A stretch of 64,000 nucleotides of DNA from Giardia muris (Eukaryota; Fornicata; Diplomonadida; Hexamitidae), in the NCBI GenBank assembly GCA_006247105.1, contig CM016928.1, positions 868,001 through 932,000 on the forward strand. The letters are read 5' to 3'. The position numbers were made by a program, and so were the translations under genes. Shown here piece by piece: positions 1 through 9,065 of this stretch (its first letter is position 1; the number at the start of each line of letters is the position of its first letter). The notes below the pieces were generated by a model. The model made no database searches. It saw nothing but the letters and a program-made list of their open reading frames with translations, and was not told the DNA's origin.

Positions 1-2919
1 ACCAGACTTCTGCTCTGCTTCTACACCCTCGCCTTCCTTGGGAGCATGCCCAGCTTTATCTCCGAGAGCATCGCGGAGCTACGACAAGCCTATGCCCTAC
101 ACAAGCTTCGCACCGCCTGCAAGCATGGGATTACGGTCATCGCCGACCAGACGATCTCCTTCATGTATTTGCAGCGCCTGATCATCCCCTCGAACGTCAA
201 CATCGGCTTCATCAACCTGAATCCGGACGATAATCAGAAGCTTATCCGTGCCTGTTCTAGTTTCCGAAACATGGGTTACATTAACCTTCACAACTGCGGT
301 GTCGATGGCCACGAGAGAATGATGGACTATGAGTTCCTCATCAACTGTTTGATCAATAAGAGTCGAAAGATCGTCATCCTACCCCCCACCTCGGAGACCA
401 ACAAGGTCGATGGGAAATGCCTTGCTATTGGGCTCAATTGTGCTCGCGTCATGCGTGACCGTAGTGAGCTGATCATGATGACACGTGAGACCGGTAGGTC
501 AAACGCTATTCAAGAGTATCTTGGAACCTATCATGATCGTTGCTCGGTTATCTGTATTACGGAGTTCACCACTCAAATCCTGATGCTGACATGCTTCTTC
601 CCAGGCTTTGCGACCTTCTTCTTTAATATCCTCCTTCCTCCACACGTCAATCTTCACAAGCTCGAGAATAGGACTGCAGAGTCTTTCAACGATAGGCTCC
701 ATACCGTGAGGTTGCGGGCCTCTCTCCTCTTGGCGAAAAGAAGGGCGACAACGACAGAGTTGCGAAAACAGAAGCGTCGAACCACGACCAAGCGCTACGA
801 TATTTACAGCCAGCACCTCCCACTTGAGGCGCAAACGTTTGACACCCTACGGAAGACCGTCGCCTTGAGGACCAGCGCCATCTCAATGGCTCTCAAGGAC
901 TTGGACCCTAAGCGTAGTACCGTCAACTATTCCTCTACGAGGAACTGGAATGAGCTAACACCGATCCGATCCGATGCGGCACAAGTGCCACTTCGATTAG
1001 ACACCGGTTCCAATCCGACCTCGGACCGGTCGACCCTGAGCATCAACCAGGAACTTCGCGTCTCAAAGCAAGCGGTTAATGAGGCAGTGGATGCTCTGAT
1101 AGGCCGGATACGGCGGTTCCCAACGGTCGATGCGATCATGCGCCTACGGGATTCCTTACGTTTGGACCTTCGCCCAGGGATCTATTACGAGAATCAGAGA
1201 AAGGCCAAGCATTGTTATGAGACTAACAAGAGGATTCACCTCCTCTTGCCAAAGATGGAATGGTGTCCAATGATGGTGGCTCAAGCACAAGATCAACCCA
1301 TCATCCGACGCTCTATCAGTGTTAGGCAGATGAACGATTATCTTGGAATGTTTAGTATCCAACAGCCCGAAATTGACCATAAACTCGCCTCAGTCCTGAA
1401 GAGCCGTAGCGCGAATAGCTATAAGGAAGACTGCCTGGATTACGAAAGCATTTACGTGGCGAAGAAGACGTTTAGTGCTTCCCTTTGTGGATTTCTTCTT
1501 TGTCGTAACAATGCTGACGAGGTCAGCATTGATCGTCGTCAACCAGCTCAATTACGGCAGAAGCCGGTCTATTTCCCATACAACAAGGAAACGGGGCAAG
1601 CACAAGGGCTCATTGGTAGCCCATCCTTCGAAAAGTCGATGTCAGCAGAGAACCTATGCAAGATCCCAAGCAGCTTCCTAGGTGACAACACTACTGATGG
1701 ATCAACGGTAGAGTCCACCCGTCGAAGCCTCTACGGCCTCTTCTTGCCTCTCGGCCTTCAGAACAATGTTTTCCGATCCGATAGCGTGGCAAAACCCACC
1801 CTTCATGCCATCCTGGACCCGACCTATATGCATGAGGAGGTCGTCCGCACAATAATGAACCATGAGTTACACTTGAACCCGGTCCCACAGTTCTCCCTGG
1901 ATCTACATCAGGTGACGACCCTCGGAATAGTCCTCCTCAACCCCATCGATGAGAAGCTCTTCACAAGCCTCCTCTTCAGTCTCCTCAAGGAGAAGGGGCT
2001 GAAAAAGATCATCCTTGGCCTCGATTCCTTCACCAAGGAGATGCACCAGCAATACTGTGGAGTCGTTCGTAACGTCACCTTCTGTATCGAAAGGTCCGAG
2101 GATGAGGCTGACCATGGACCACTCATATCCGATATCGCTCACGACCGGAGCACTACTGATGCCCAAGCATTTGGTACCAGTGGGATGACTACTTTATATC
2201 TTCGCGGTCAAAAGAACGAAAGGTTTCTTAAGTCAGATACAACCGAAAACATAAGAGTTCGCGCTGGACGAGATCAGGAGCTGACGATTGAGATCTACGC
2301 TCTCGATAGCACCGTTGCAGACGAAATCAACCTAACTGGCCTTCAGAACGTCGATCGGACGCTCATTATCAACCCTGACGATAACTCTTCTGCAAACGAA
2401 GGCCATGTCCTCCTGACAAAGTATGCCTTCGAGTCTGTGGGGCAGACTAACCTTCTCATCTACTCCACGGATCTATACAACACGCTCATGCTCCACGACT
2501 TAAGCTTTGGAGACGATTACCGCCAAGGTCGCTTCATCCCTAACGTTGAAGGAGCTCTCACGGCCTCGTTCATCTATTACTCCGAGAATGCCCTCATGAG
2601 CCTCAGTCTCCTGAATAAGATCTTCGCCCATCGGCACGCATTCTTTGTGTACCGAGTCTGTTTCGAGGGCGAACAGCCAACGATCATCGCGGCGACAGAC
2701 GGTTCGGCCGACGCTCAATCTCAAGGGAAACAACGCCAATATAAGATTGACGATAACATCCTCACCGTCGATGGCCTGGAGCGCTTCCTTGGGATGTGCC
2801 ATCTCGAGGTCCTATATTACCTCATCAGTGACTGTTTATTGCTCGTTCCGGACCCAACCCTACTCCTTCGCGACAACGACATTGTGGTATGCTATCCAGA
2901 AGAGCTATTCAAGCCATGA
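1..2919 (+). CDS. Slo/BK-type potassium channel, cytosolic RCK tail (5' partial)
   Basis: The frame is open to base 1. The first ATG (base 46) has no A/T-rich leader, so the true start probably lies left of the window. The first residues read like a last pore helix and linker (FYTLAFLGSMPSF, then a charged stretch). Next comes an RCK-like region. The stretch ending ICITEF...FFPGFATFFFNIL resembles the BK motif ICLAELKLGF...PGFSTMMANL. A basic, Ser/Thr-rich linker (about residues 220-600) separates it from a second RCK-like region. The last residues (LVPDPTLLLRDNDIVVCYP) match the BK-type closing strand. Slo channels are tetrameric plasma- or organelle-membrane K+ channels whose RCK domains form a Ca2+- or Na+-sensing ring. 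The selectivity filter is outside the window, so ion selectivity is inferred. It converges on the next gene with a 24-base gap. No second candidate family fitted as well. Confidence 0.68.
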   Translation, partial: TRLLLCFYTLAFLGSMPSFISESIAELRQAYALHKLRTACKHGITVIADQTISFMYLQRLIIPSNVNIGFINLNPDDNQKLIRACSSFRNMGYINLHNCGVDGHERMMDYEFLINCLINKSRKIVILPPTSETNKVDGKCLAIGLNCARVMRDRSELIMMTRETGRSNAIQEYLGTYHDRCSVICITEFTTQILMLTCFFPGFATFFFNILLPPHVNLHKLENRTAESFNDRLHTVRLRASLLLAKRRATTTELRKQKRRTTTKRYDIYSQHLPLEAQTFDTLRKTVALRTSAISMALKDLDPKRSTVNYSSTRNWNELTPIRSDAAQVPLRLDTGSNPTSDRSTLSINQELRVSKQAVNEAVDALIGRIRRFPTVDAIMRLRDSLRLDLRPGIYYENQRKAKHCYETNKRIHLLLPKMEWCPMMVAQAQDQPIIRRSISVRQMNDYLGMFSIQQPEIDHKLASVLKSRSANSYKEDCLDYESIYVAKKTFSASLCGFLLCRNNADEVSIDRRQPAQLRQKPVYFPYNKETGQAQGLIGSPSFEKSMSAENLCKIPSSFLGDNTTDGSTVESTRRSLYGLFLPLGLQNNVFRSDSVAKPTLHAILDPTYMHEEVVRTIMNHELHLNPVPQFSLDLHQVTTLGIVLLNPIDEKLFTSLLFSLLKEKGLKKIILGLDSFTKEMHQQYCGVVRNVTFCIERSEDEADHGPLISDIAHDRSTTDAQAFGTSGMTTLYLRGQKNERFLKSDTTENIRVRAGRDQELTIEIYALDSTVADEINLTGLQNVDRTLIINPDDNSSANEGHVLLTKYAFESVGQTNLLIYSTDLYNTLMLHDLSFGDDYRQGRFIPNVEGALTASFIYYSENALMSLSLLNKIFAHRHAFFVYRVCFEGEQPTIIAATDGSADAQSQGKQRQYKIDDNILTVDGLERFLGMCHLEVLYYLISDCLLLVPDPTLLLRDNDIVVCYPEELFKP

Positions 2920-2943
2920 GCCAGGACGTATGATCGCCATCGC

Positions 2944-4269
2944 CTACTTTCCGGCTGTCCGCTTGATCAAGGCCTGGCCCTGGGAGACGTCTCTCTGCAA
3001 GTTCTTGAGGCTTGTCTCAAGGATGGCTATCTTCCTGGCATACTCGGAGACGGCCTTCTTGAGCGAGTCTTGGGTTGCGATGAGAGAGATGAAGTCGATG
3101 GACGCGGGCCCGTCACCGGAGGCGATCTCGTTCTGGCGAAGCTTCTTCAGAACCACCTTATCCCCGCCCAATAGCCGTCGGCACTCCGCAATCTGCACAT
3201 TGAGCTTGTCGATCGCGAGGCGCTTCGTGTAGATCTCCTTCTCGATCACCTTCTTCTCCTCCAGCAGCTTGTTGAGGTCCGTCTTGAAGGAGTTGAGGAC
3301 GAGGATCGTGTTCCCGCTCGTCAGCTTCAGGCGAAGAAGCTCCTGGTTCTTCGCGGCGATCCGCTCGACGTACTTCGCGTTCGTGATCGCCAGCTGGTCG
3401 AAGTCGACCGAGGACGCCTGCTCAGACGCGCTGGTTTGTTTAGTCAGTTGTGCTTGCAACTTGTGAAGCTCTTTCCCTTGTAATTGGATTCGCGACCGGA
3501 AGGCGTTCGAGCCGCTCCCCAGCTGCCCCAGGACGTCGTTATAGAACGCACTGACCTTCGAGGCCTGAATGGATGGAGGGAGGTCGAAGACCCTAGCACC
3601 CACTCGGGAGACGACACTTTTCCTTTTCCCTGGACTAGGACTACGTGTTGGTGAGGGAGATCTTGACGTACTCGTCGCTCTCTCTCCTGGGACGGGACTT
3701 CCACGTCGCGATAATTTAGTTGAGGAACGGGTACCAGGACTAGGTGAGCGGGAGGTCTTAGAAGCACCTGGTGACGGAGATGGGGAGGGCGAAGGACTAC
3801 GCGTATGGATAATTATGTCATTTTCGTCGACGGTGACGGTCATTTGGTCTCCTACAGACAAGGCGGCCTGAGGGTCTCCAAGCACATCCTTCCGGAACAT
3901 GAAGAGCCACCGACGAAGCTCAGATAGCTTGCTCTCGGCCGCCAGGGTGAAGGCCTTGAGCGTTAGTGTTATCTCAGCACCTTTGCTTCTCATAACATCG
4001 GTGTCGTTCTTCAGCTCCTCAGCCTCGCAGATCGCAACCAGAACCTTCTCCTGCACGCTGAGAGTGTCCGTATCGTTCTCCACGAGCGAGTCACTATCCG
4101 GAATCCCAAATCTGGTCTCGTCCAAGCCATCGGCATCCTGCGATTGGAGGAGGTTCTGATGCCGCTCGATAAAGGAGACCAAAAGGTCGTTCTCCTTCAT
4201 AAGCATTTCGTTCGCCTGGATCAGCTTGTCAATCTCCGCGGAGAGCGGCATCGTCCCAGATTCTTGCAT
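2944..4269 (-). CDS. CCDC113/CFAP263-like axonemal coiled-coil protein
   Basis: The product has 441 residues and starts at an ATG preceded by AAATATAAGGA. An N-terminal coiled coil (about 1-150) is followed by a Ser-Pro/Arg-rich low-complexity insert (about 155-225, repeated SPSP and SPSPG). The long C-terminal coiled coil (about 235-435) contains VDFDQLAITNAKYVERIAAK and NQELLRLKLTSGNTILVLN. This pattern (I/VDF-x-QL-x2-x-N, then NxELL-x-LK...T-x-VL) is the core of the CCDC113/CCDC96 family. Those proteins link radial spoke 3, the nexin-dynein regulatory complex and the distal docking region in motile cilia, so an axonemal role is expected here. The stop codon of the upstream same-strand LisH gene is only 10 bases away. 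The SP-rich insert is not part of the usual family layout and may be a phosphorylation target. CCDC96 (CFAP184) is the alternative, but it is usually longer. Confidence 0.7.
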   Translation of the reverse strand: MQESGTMPLSAEIDKLIQANEMLMKENDLLVSFIERHQNLLQSQDADGLDETRFGIPDSDSLVENDTDTLSVQEKVLVAICEAEELKNDTDVMRSKGAEITLTLKAFTLAAESKLSELRRWLFMFRKDVLGDPQAALSVGDQMTVTVDENDIIIHTRSPSPSPSPSPGASKTSRSPSPGTRSSTKLSRRGSPVPGERATSTSRSPSPTRSPSPGKRKSVVSRVGARVFDLPPSIQASKVSAFYNDVLGQLGSGSNAFRSRIQLQGKELHKLQAQLTKQTSASEQASSVDFDQLAITNAKYVERIAAKNQELLRLKLTSGNTILVLNSFKTDLNKLLEEKKVIEKEIYTKRLAIDKLNVQIAECRRLLGGDKVVLKKLRQNEIASGDGPASIDFISLIATQDSLKKAVSEYARKIAILETSLKNLQRDVSQGQALIKRTAGK

Positions 4270-4279
4270 TCCTTATATT

Positions 4280-5797
4280 TTATTCCACATGAGCGCCTGT
4301 ACAGGCCAGACGTACGAGGTCCAGCCCCTGGGTGAGGGCATATGCGCACCCAGCAGCCGAAGACATCACTCCTGTGGCGGTATCAAGGAGGACCTTCGTT
4401 TCGGTTACGTTCAATCTGGTAGACTCTTTTGTAGACATATCTGAGAACAAACGGATCAGCATGACTTGGGAATCGAAATGCACAAGAAGGCTAGGGGTTT
4501 CGGTCAAGCCTTGATCCAGGGAGGCGACAGCCCGCAGCGTTTGATTAGGTAGAGGGAGCTGAAGGGCTATGGTTCCGGTGGGTATGGAGATAAGAACCAA
4601 ATTGCCATCGAGCTGGCATGAGAGATAGAGACGGCCCCCTATTGCCAGGACCTCGACGTAGGGACTCCCTGGTTGCCCTAGAATGGTCCAATACTCTCCA
4701 CTATCCGGCTTCACTGGAAGAAAGACTAATCCATGATTGGTAAGGCAGACGAGATCGGGCTTGGAGACACAGAAGAGGAGGGCCAGGATCTGTAGGGGAG
4801 CGTCGGATATCCTCTCCAACAATCTAGTTACATCGAAATACACTGGGAAAACATCTGTGGGAACGTGTGGGGATGGGACGGTAACCTGAACCATTCCTTG
4901 GCTCGAGGCTAAGGCAAGGAACTCGTCACCGATGCAATAGAAGTATGAGGAAGTATCCATGGCGGAGCCCAAGGGAGTACGTTGAAAGACACAGAAATCC
5001 CAATGGATCCCACCATACTTCTCCTGGATATAGGGGTGAAGAGCAGGTATTGTCAAATCTGCTTGTAGCTTACTCCGTGAGGCTATTGGACGTGAGAGAA
5101 GCACTGCAGAACCATCTTCAAGACAGAAGGATAAGGTCCATTCTGTCGAAAAGGAGACTGAGGTGGGGATTCCTCGCAATTGCGTATCATAAAGGACGCT
5201 TAATGACTGAGAATGTAGGAGGTACACCCTCCCGGTATCTGTGGTTAAAGCTACGGACTGCCCATCCGGACTAATGATAGCAAGGTCCTTTGTACGTGTC
5301 AATCCCATCTCCAACTCTCCAATCACTTGCCTACTAGGAAGTTCTATAGACATAACCCCTGTAGAGTACAAGAAGAGCACACACTCGGTCACAGAGGATG
5401 AAGGCTCGGTGGGAAGGACTAGGATTCGGACATCTGAGGGGTCAACCCCCGCGAGTTGCTTCGTAACCGTGTACTTCGTGAGACTAACCGGTCGTTGTCT
5501 CCATCGCTGTTGAAGGCGGGCTTGAGCCGACGGGGAGGTCGGACCAGGCTTTTCCTCACCATCCCTCTCCTCCTTTTCAACCTTATCCTCATTCTTAACG
5601 CCAAGAAGTAGCTGCTCAAGGTCTGAGTGTGCCAACCCGCGCGCCAGAAGAAGGCGAAGGAGATCTGGCCGTAACCGTTCTAGAGTGCTGTCACGTATGT
5701 CGAGCCTCGCCTCACAGGCCAAGGCCGCCGCCGAGTGCAGGTACCCGCACTCTCGAAAGTAGTTAAACACTAGATATGGGACGTCTTCGGACTGCAT
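4280..5797 (-). CDS. LisH-domain protein with probable beta-propeller
   Basis: The product has 505 residues from the ATG at 5797. A longer reading from 5803 would need a TTG start and is not used. Residues 1-35 (VPYLVFNYFRECGYLHSAAA) form a LisH motif very like that of TBL1/TBL1X, followed by a CTLH-like helical segment. After an acidic, Lys/Glu-rich linker (about 75-90), residues 105-505 are rich in short beta strands with repeated hydrophobic doublets, for example ILVLPTEPSS, ILALLFCVSKPDLVCLT and GRLYLSCQLDGNLVLISI. That suggests a degenerate WD-type propeller, although no clean WD dipeptides are seen. LisH domains dimerise and are common in WD proteins of chromatin, dynein and ubiquitin-ligase complexes. 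The partner here is unknown. It lies directly upstream of CCDC113 on the same strand, and its TAA stop is part of the A/T-rich leader of that gene. Confidence 0.6.
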   Translation of the reverse strand: MQSEDVPYLVFNYFRECGYLHSAAALACEARLDIRDSTLERLRPDLLRLLLARGLAHSDLEQLLLGVKNEDKVEKEERDGEEKPGPTSPSAQARLQQRWRQRPVSLTKYTVTKQLAGVDPSDVRILVLPTEPSSSVTECVLFLYSTGVMSIELPSRQVIGELEMGLTRTKDLAIISPDGQSVALTTDTGRVYLLHSQSLSVLYDTQLRGIPTSVSFSTEWTLSFCLEDGSAVLLSRPIASRSKLQADLTIPALHPYIQEKYGGIHWDFCVFQRTPLGSAMDTSSYFYCIGDEFLALASSQGMVQVTVPSPHVPTDVFPVYFDVTRLLERISDAPLQILALLFCVSKPDLVCLTNHGLVFLPVKPDSGEYWTILGQPGSPYVEVLAIGGRLYLSCQLDGNLVLISIPTGTIALQLPLPNQTLRAVASLDQGLTETPSLLVHFDSQVMLIRLFSDMSTKESTRLNVTETKVLLDTATGVMSSAAGCAYALTQGLDLVRLACTGAHVE

Positions 5798-6028
5798 ATT
5801 CAACCTGATTTTACCGGGGAGGAGATATGCATCTATCGGGGAGGTAGAAGAGGAGATCTACCAGCCATCTCCATTAGTAACGTCCGCACCTGGGCGGAGG
5901 CAAATCGCGGTCCAGCAGGGCACTGGGGTGCCAGTGCACCGATACCCGGGGTGCCAGGTGATGGAATCCCTTGCGTATTGGGTCGTAAGGCCTTTGGCAA
6001 TCGGAAAGAAAGGGATGCTCATAAAAAG

Positions 6029-6769
6029 ATGCCAGCGATGCCTGAGCTCAGGGGGGGTGCTCGCGCCAGTGGGCCCCGCGCTTCCGCGGCCTCCAGTATG
6101 CAGCCTCGCTTCGACACCGTCAAGGGGTCAGAGGCCGTAATCCTTCTGGACAACACAGGTCGGAAGCTCACTCGCGTCTCCCAGCCCGGCTCCGGCCCAC
6201 GCTCCTCGCCCACCGCCCATCGCCCCGCAAAATCCGGCACCAAGACCCCCATCCAGTTCCAGGAGGGGGAGTTGAACCACCCTGGGCTCCTCTCGACGAG
6301 CTTAGGCTATTCGACCGCAGAGATCAGCTATGATGGCAGGCCCGACAAGTCCGTCGTCGTCCCTTACCGACGCCGAGGCGACGAGCCGATCTCCGACGCC
6401 GACATCATCGTCGAGTTGGAGACCAAGTATCCCGAGTGCTGTGGGAAGCTTGCACGGCAGATTTCCGCCTCGATGGATTCTGAGTCCCTCTTGAGCCAGA
6501 GCTGTAGTATCTCCTTCGCCGACGGTCTCAAGTCGAATTACACGATGCGTGACACTTCCATCTCGAATATCAGCGCACTGTCCGGAGACTCGATGTTCAA
6601 GGCCGTTAGCGATACACACATTAGCTTCGACGAGGCCCTCCAGGCCGCGAGGCGTGACCGAGCGAAGGCGGCGCACCCGACGATGGATGCGAACGTAGCC
6701 ATTATTTACAATGGAACTGGGAGGCCACGTGCCCAGAACCAAGCAAGACAAGTCCTCACCCACCCATGA
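6029..6769 (+). CDS. hypothetical protein, 246 aa
   Basis: I do not recognise this protein. The ATG at 6029 is chosen because it directly follows ATAAAAAG, the kind of A-rich initiator seen before other starts here. The frame stays open upstream to an ATG at 5951, so a longer product is possible. The first 90 residues are Ala/Pro/Arg/Ser-rich and probably disordered. The remainder is soluble and mixed in character. Two short look-alike motifs occur near the ends (VILLDNTGRKL and VAIIYNGTGRP), which could be a diverged repeat. No signal peptide or membrane segment is visible. It converges on the XPG nuclease gene with a 16-base gap. Confidence 0.6.
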   Translation: MPAMPELRGGARASGPRASAASSMQPRFDTVKGSEAVILLDNTGRKLTRVSQPGSGPRSSPTAHRPAKSGTKTPIQFQEGELNHPGLLSTSLGYSTAEISYDGRPDKSVVVPYRRRGDEPISDADIIVELETKYPECCGKLARQISASMDSESLLSQSCSISFADGLKSNYTMRDTSISNISALSGDSMFKAVSDTHISFDEALQAARRDRAKAAHPTMDANVAIIYNGTGRPRAQNQARQVLTHP

Positions 6770-6785
6770 TCGTCAGTCCTTTCCC

Positions 6786-9056
6786 TCACAACGCCCGGTT
6801 TGGCGGCTTGGTTGACGCTCTGCAAATTCTAGTGAATATGGCGAGAGCAAACAAGGCTTGAGACAAGCGCTTCGATGCTTCTGGCTTGACCTCCGGGTCG
6901 AGGACTGTTGAATTATTGGGAGAGGAGGTCTGAGTATTTAGTCCTGCTAACCCTGTGACTAGAAGCTGACGAACTTTATCCTCGGGTAATGACGTCAATG
7001 TTGCCAAGCGTTCCAGACGTGTTGGAGAGGCTAGGATAGGGCTGAGTGGATCCCAAGTACTAACTGGTGTCTCCAAGGAGGCAAGGATACGGTCTGGAAG
7101 AGCCTCACCCTCCGTGATTGGAATGCACATCTCGCGTACTCTGGTCTCTTTGTGTACCATTCTGGCGATATGATTCCAATTCTTCGAGAAGGTCGCAAAG
7201 GAGGTTTCAGGGTCGGTCGAATACATGCGGAGTGAAGTTTGACGCGTCTGACGAAGCTTTAGGCAAACCTCTTCTCGGATCCGTCCCAGGTCCTTACTGG
7301 AGAAGCTTGGAGGCAGTTCTACCTCCGGGTATGGGATGACATAATGGACGTTGATGTATCTCTCGGCCAATTGGCGACTATTCGCCTTCAAAACGACAGG
7401 GATGTCACCACTAACGTAATAAGACTTGAAGTTGACGATCAATTCCATCAGTTCCATACGCGGGGTAGGAGCCGCCAACCCCAACCAACTGGGAGGGTGT
7501 AAGAGATATTTCACGTACAATAGCGTCTCTACGGCCGAGATCGGTCCGAACCCAAGGACTCCCGGGCAAAAGTCGCATCCAAGTAAGAAGGCTAGAAAGG
7601 TGATGTCCGCCACGCTAAAATACTGCTGCCAAGTGTCCTGAGAATATGCAACCAGCTTCTTGACCCCGGATTCCCGTCGGAAGATGAGGGGAGTACCAAA
7701 TAGGAACGCATCGGAGTCGTTTGTAATCGTGGCGAACGCATACCCCTCCTTACATAGGTATGCGCATACTTGCTCTGACTCTATCCCAGGCTTGCTACAA
7801 AGAGAGGGGATTTGGAAGAGCTGTGCGATTGACGCCACCTCCCTACGAATCTTATCATCAAGGAAGGTCTCTCTTGAGCGTTCAACCCACCGCTTCCCGG
7901 TTCCGTGCCGATAATTGACGAACTTCAGGAAGGTTGACGTGCTCGTCTCGAAGGGGGCTGACTGCGCGCGATTAGAGCTGCTGAAGAAGGAGGAGGGATG
8001 AATATCGATGCTGGTAGATTCCATATACCCATCGAGCTGCACCTGATACTCCTTTGCAAGGGCCACCGCATTATGGGCTGTGAGGCGGTCCAAGCTCGCC
8101 AGTATCTGCGCTGCATGATCATCCCTATCTATGGAGTATGTGGACTCGTTGCCATAGTACTCTCCAAAGAGGTCAAAGCCTCTTTCACGAGACTCATGTG
8201 ACGAGTCGTGTGAGGACTCATGTGAGTCTTCACTTCGTGCTGTTGTTGCCGCGTTCTGATCATCTTGAAGCATGTCGGTGGGTACTTCGGCTAGTATCTC
8301 CTCCTCCCCTAGAGATGGAGTCAACCAAGGGATGGGTTGTCGTAATAACAAGTCATTCTGAGTCTTCGCCACCTCCGTTTCTGTCAGAGCAGCCTTAAGC
8401 ATATTCCGAGCGTATGCACGTTTCTGATGCACGAGAGGGTTCCAAAGCTCCTTCAACCCTATGGCGCGCAAGACCTTCTCCTGGTGCATGCTTGCAATCT
8501 TGTTCAGCTCCCTATCAAGAATAAGGGTATCAACATGGCCATGCTCATCACCCTGGTTTTGCCCCCCAATCGTGAGAGATGCAACCTCCGCTTGTATTTC
8601 GCCAAGGAGCCTATGGACCTCTTCTAGATAGGTGTTAGAAACGGGATTGGAACTTACGTTCTGTTGTACCTCCGTTCTCCTCTCTTTAGCACTTCTAACA
8701 TCGTTAGCAACCCTCTCCTTTAACAGGGCGAGTTCCTGTTGTACTTCCTCGTCATCCACCATTGACCCCTCTTGCTGAGCAGCATGTCGCCGTTGTAGCT
8801 CCGCCTTCTTCAGCCAGGATGGTTTTCCCGAGTCGAAGACGAAGACTGGACGCCACCCGGCTTCGAGTATCTCCAGGATTATGTACAGAGCTGATGAGGC
8901 ATGGTATCCATTAACATCATCGCGTGATCGGACGCTGTAATGCATATAGAGCAGGCCCGCGACGTCGACGGCAACCTGGCGCGTAGAAGCAGCCCCCAGC
9001 TCTCGTGGAGGTGTCTTGAGGGCCTGGAGGAGGCGCCACAAGCTCCTCACTCCCAT
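6786..9056 (-). CDS. XPG/RAD2-type structure-specific DNA endonuclease
   Basis: The product has 756 residues. Residues 1-95 form the XPG N-domain: GVRSLWRLL at the start, AVDVAGLLYMHY with Asp31, and FVFDSGKP with Asp75. The XPG-I domain is near residues 420-510: GIESEQVCAYL with the paired acidic residues, TNDSDAFLFG, and LLGCDFCPGVLGFGP, which begins the helix-hairpin-helix. All the carboxylates expected to bind the two metal ions are present. The N and I domains are separated by about 320 residues, which is typical of XPG/Rad2 rather than FEN1 or EXO1, where the spacer is short. The protein is therefore the likely 3'-incision nuclease of nucleotide excision repair. The spacer carries a small Ser/His-rich repeat (DSHESSHDSSHES). 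A canonical C-terminal PCNA box is not obvious. The start codon lies 9 bases from the divergent neighbour's start. Confidence 0.85.
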   Translation of the reverse strand: MGVRSLWRLLQALKTPPRELGAASTRQVAVDVAGLLYMHYSVRSRDDVNGYHASSALYIILEILEAGWRPVFVFDSGKPSWLKKAELQRRHAAQQEGSMVDDEEVQQELALLKERVANDVRSAKERRTEVQQNVSSNPVSNTYLEEVHRLLGEIQAEVASLTIGGQNQGDEHGHVDTLILDRELNKIASMHQEKVLRAIGLKELWNPLVHQKRAYARNMLKAALTETEVAKTQNDLLLRQPIPWLTPSLGEEEILAEVPTDMLQDDQNAATTARSEDSHESSHDSSHESRERGFDLFGEYYGNESTYSIDRDDHAAQILASLDRLTAHNAVALAKEYQVQLDGYMESTSIDIHPSSFFSSSNRAQSAPFETSTSTFLKFVNYRHGTGKRWVERSRETFLDDKIRREVASIAQLFQIPSLCSKPGIESEQVCAYLCKEGYAFATITNDSDAFLFGTPLIFRRESGVKKLVAYSQDTWQQYFSVADITFLAFLLGCDFCPGVLGFGPISAVETLLYVKYLLHPPSWLGLAAPTPRMELMELIVNFKSYYVSGDIPVVLKANSRQLAERYINVHYVIPYPEVELPPSFSSKDLGRIREEVCLKLRQTRQTSLRMYSTDPETSFATFSKNWNHIARMVHKETRVREMCIPITEGEALPDRILASLETPVSTWDPLSPILASPTRLERLATLTSLPEDKVRQLLVTGLAGLNTQTSSPNNSTVLDPEVKPEASKRLSQALFALAIFTRICRASTKPPNRAL

Positions 9057-9065
9057 CCCAAAAAA
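9057..9065. promoter_or_regulatory. 9-base bidirectional initiator between divergent genes
   Basis: Only CCCAAAAAA lies between the ATG of the XPG gene on the minus strand and the ATG at 9066 on the plus strand. Giardia transcription starts in short A/T-rich elements immediately before the start codon, and these are known to act in both directions. This spacer must serve both genes, or their promoters must lie inside the opposite coding regions. Confidence 0.5.

Noticed and set aside
5798..5803. TTG start for the LisH protein
   Set aside because: An in-frame ATG two codons later begins exactly at the LisH motif.
8940..9065. Upstream extension of the gene starting at 9066
   Set aside because: These codons are antisense to the conserved XPG N-domain; the ATG at 9066 has the A7 leader.
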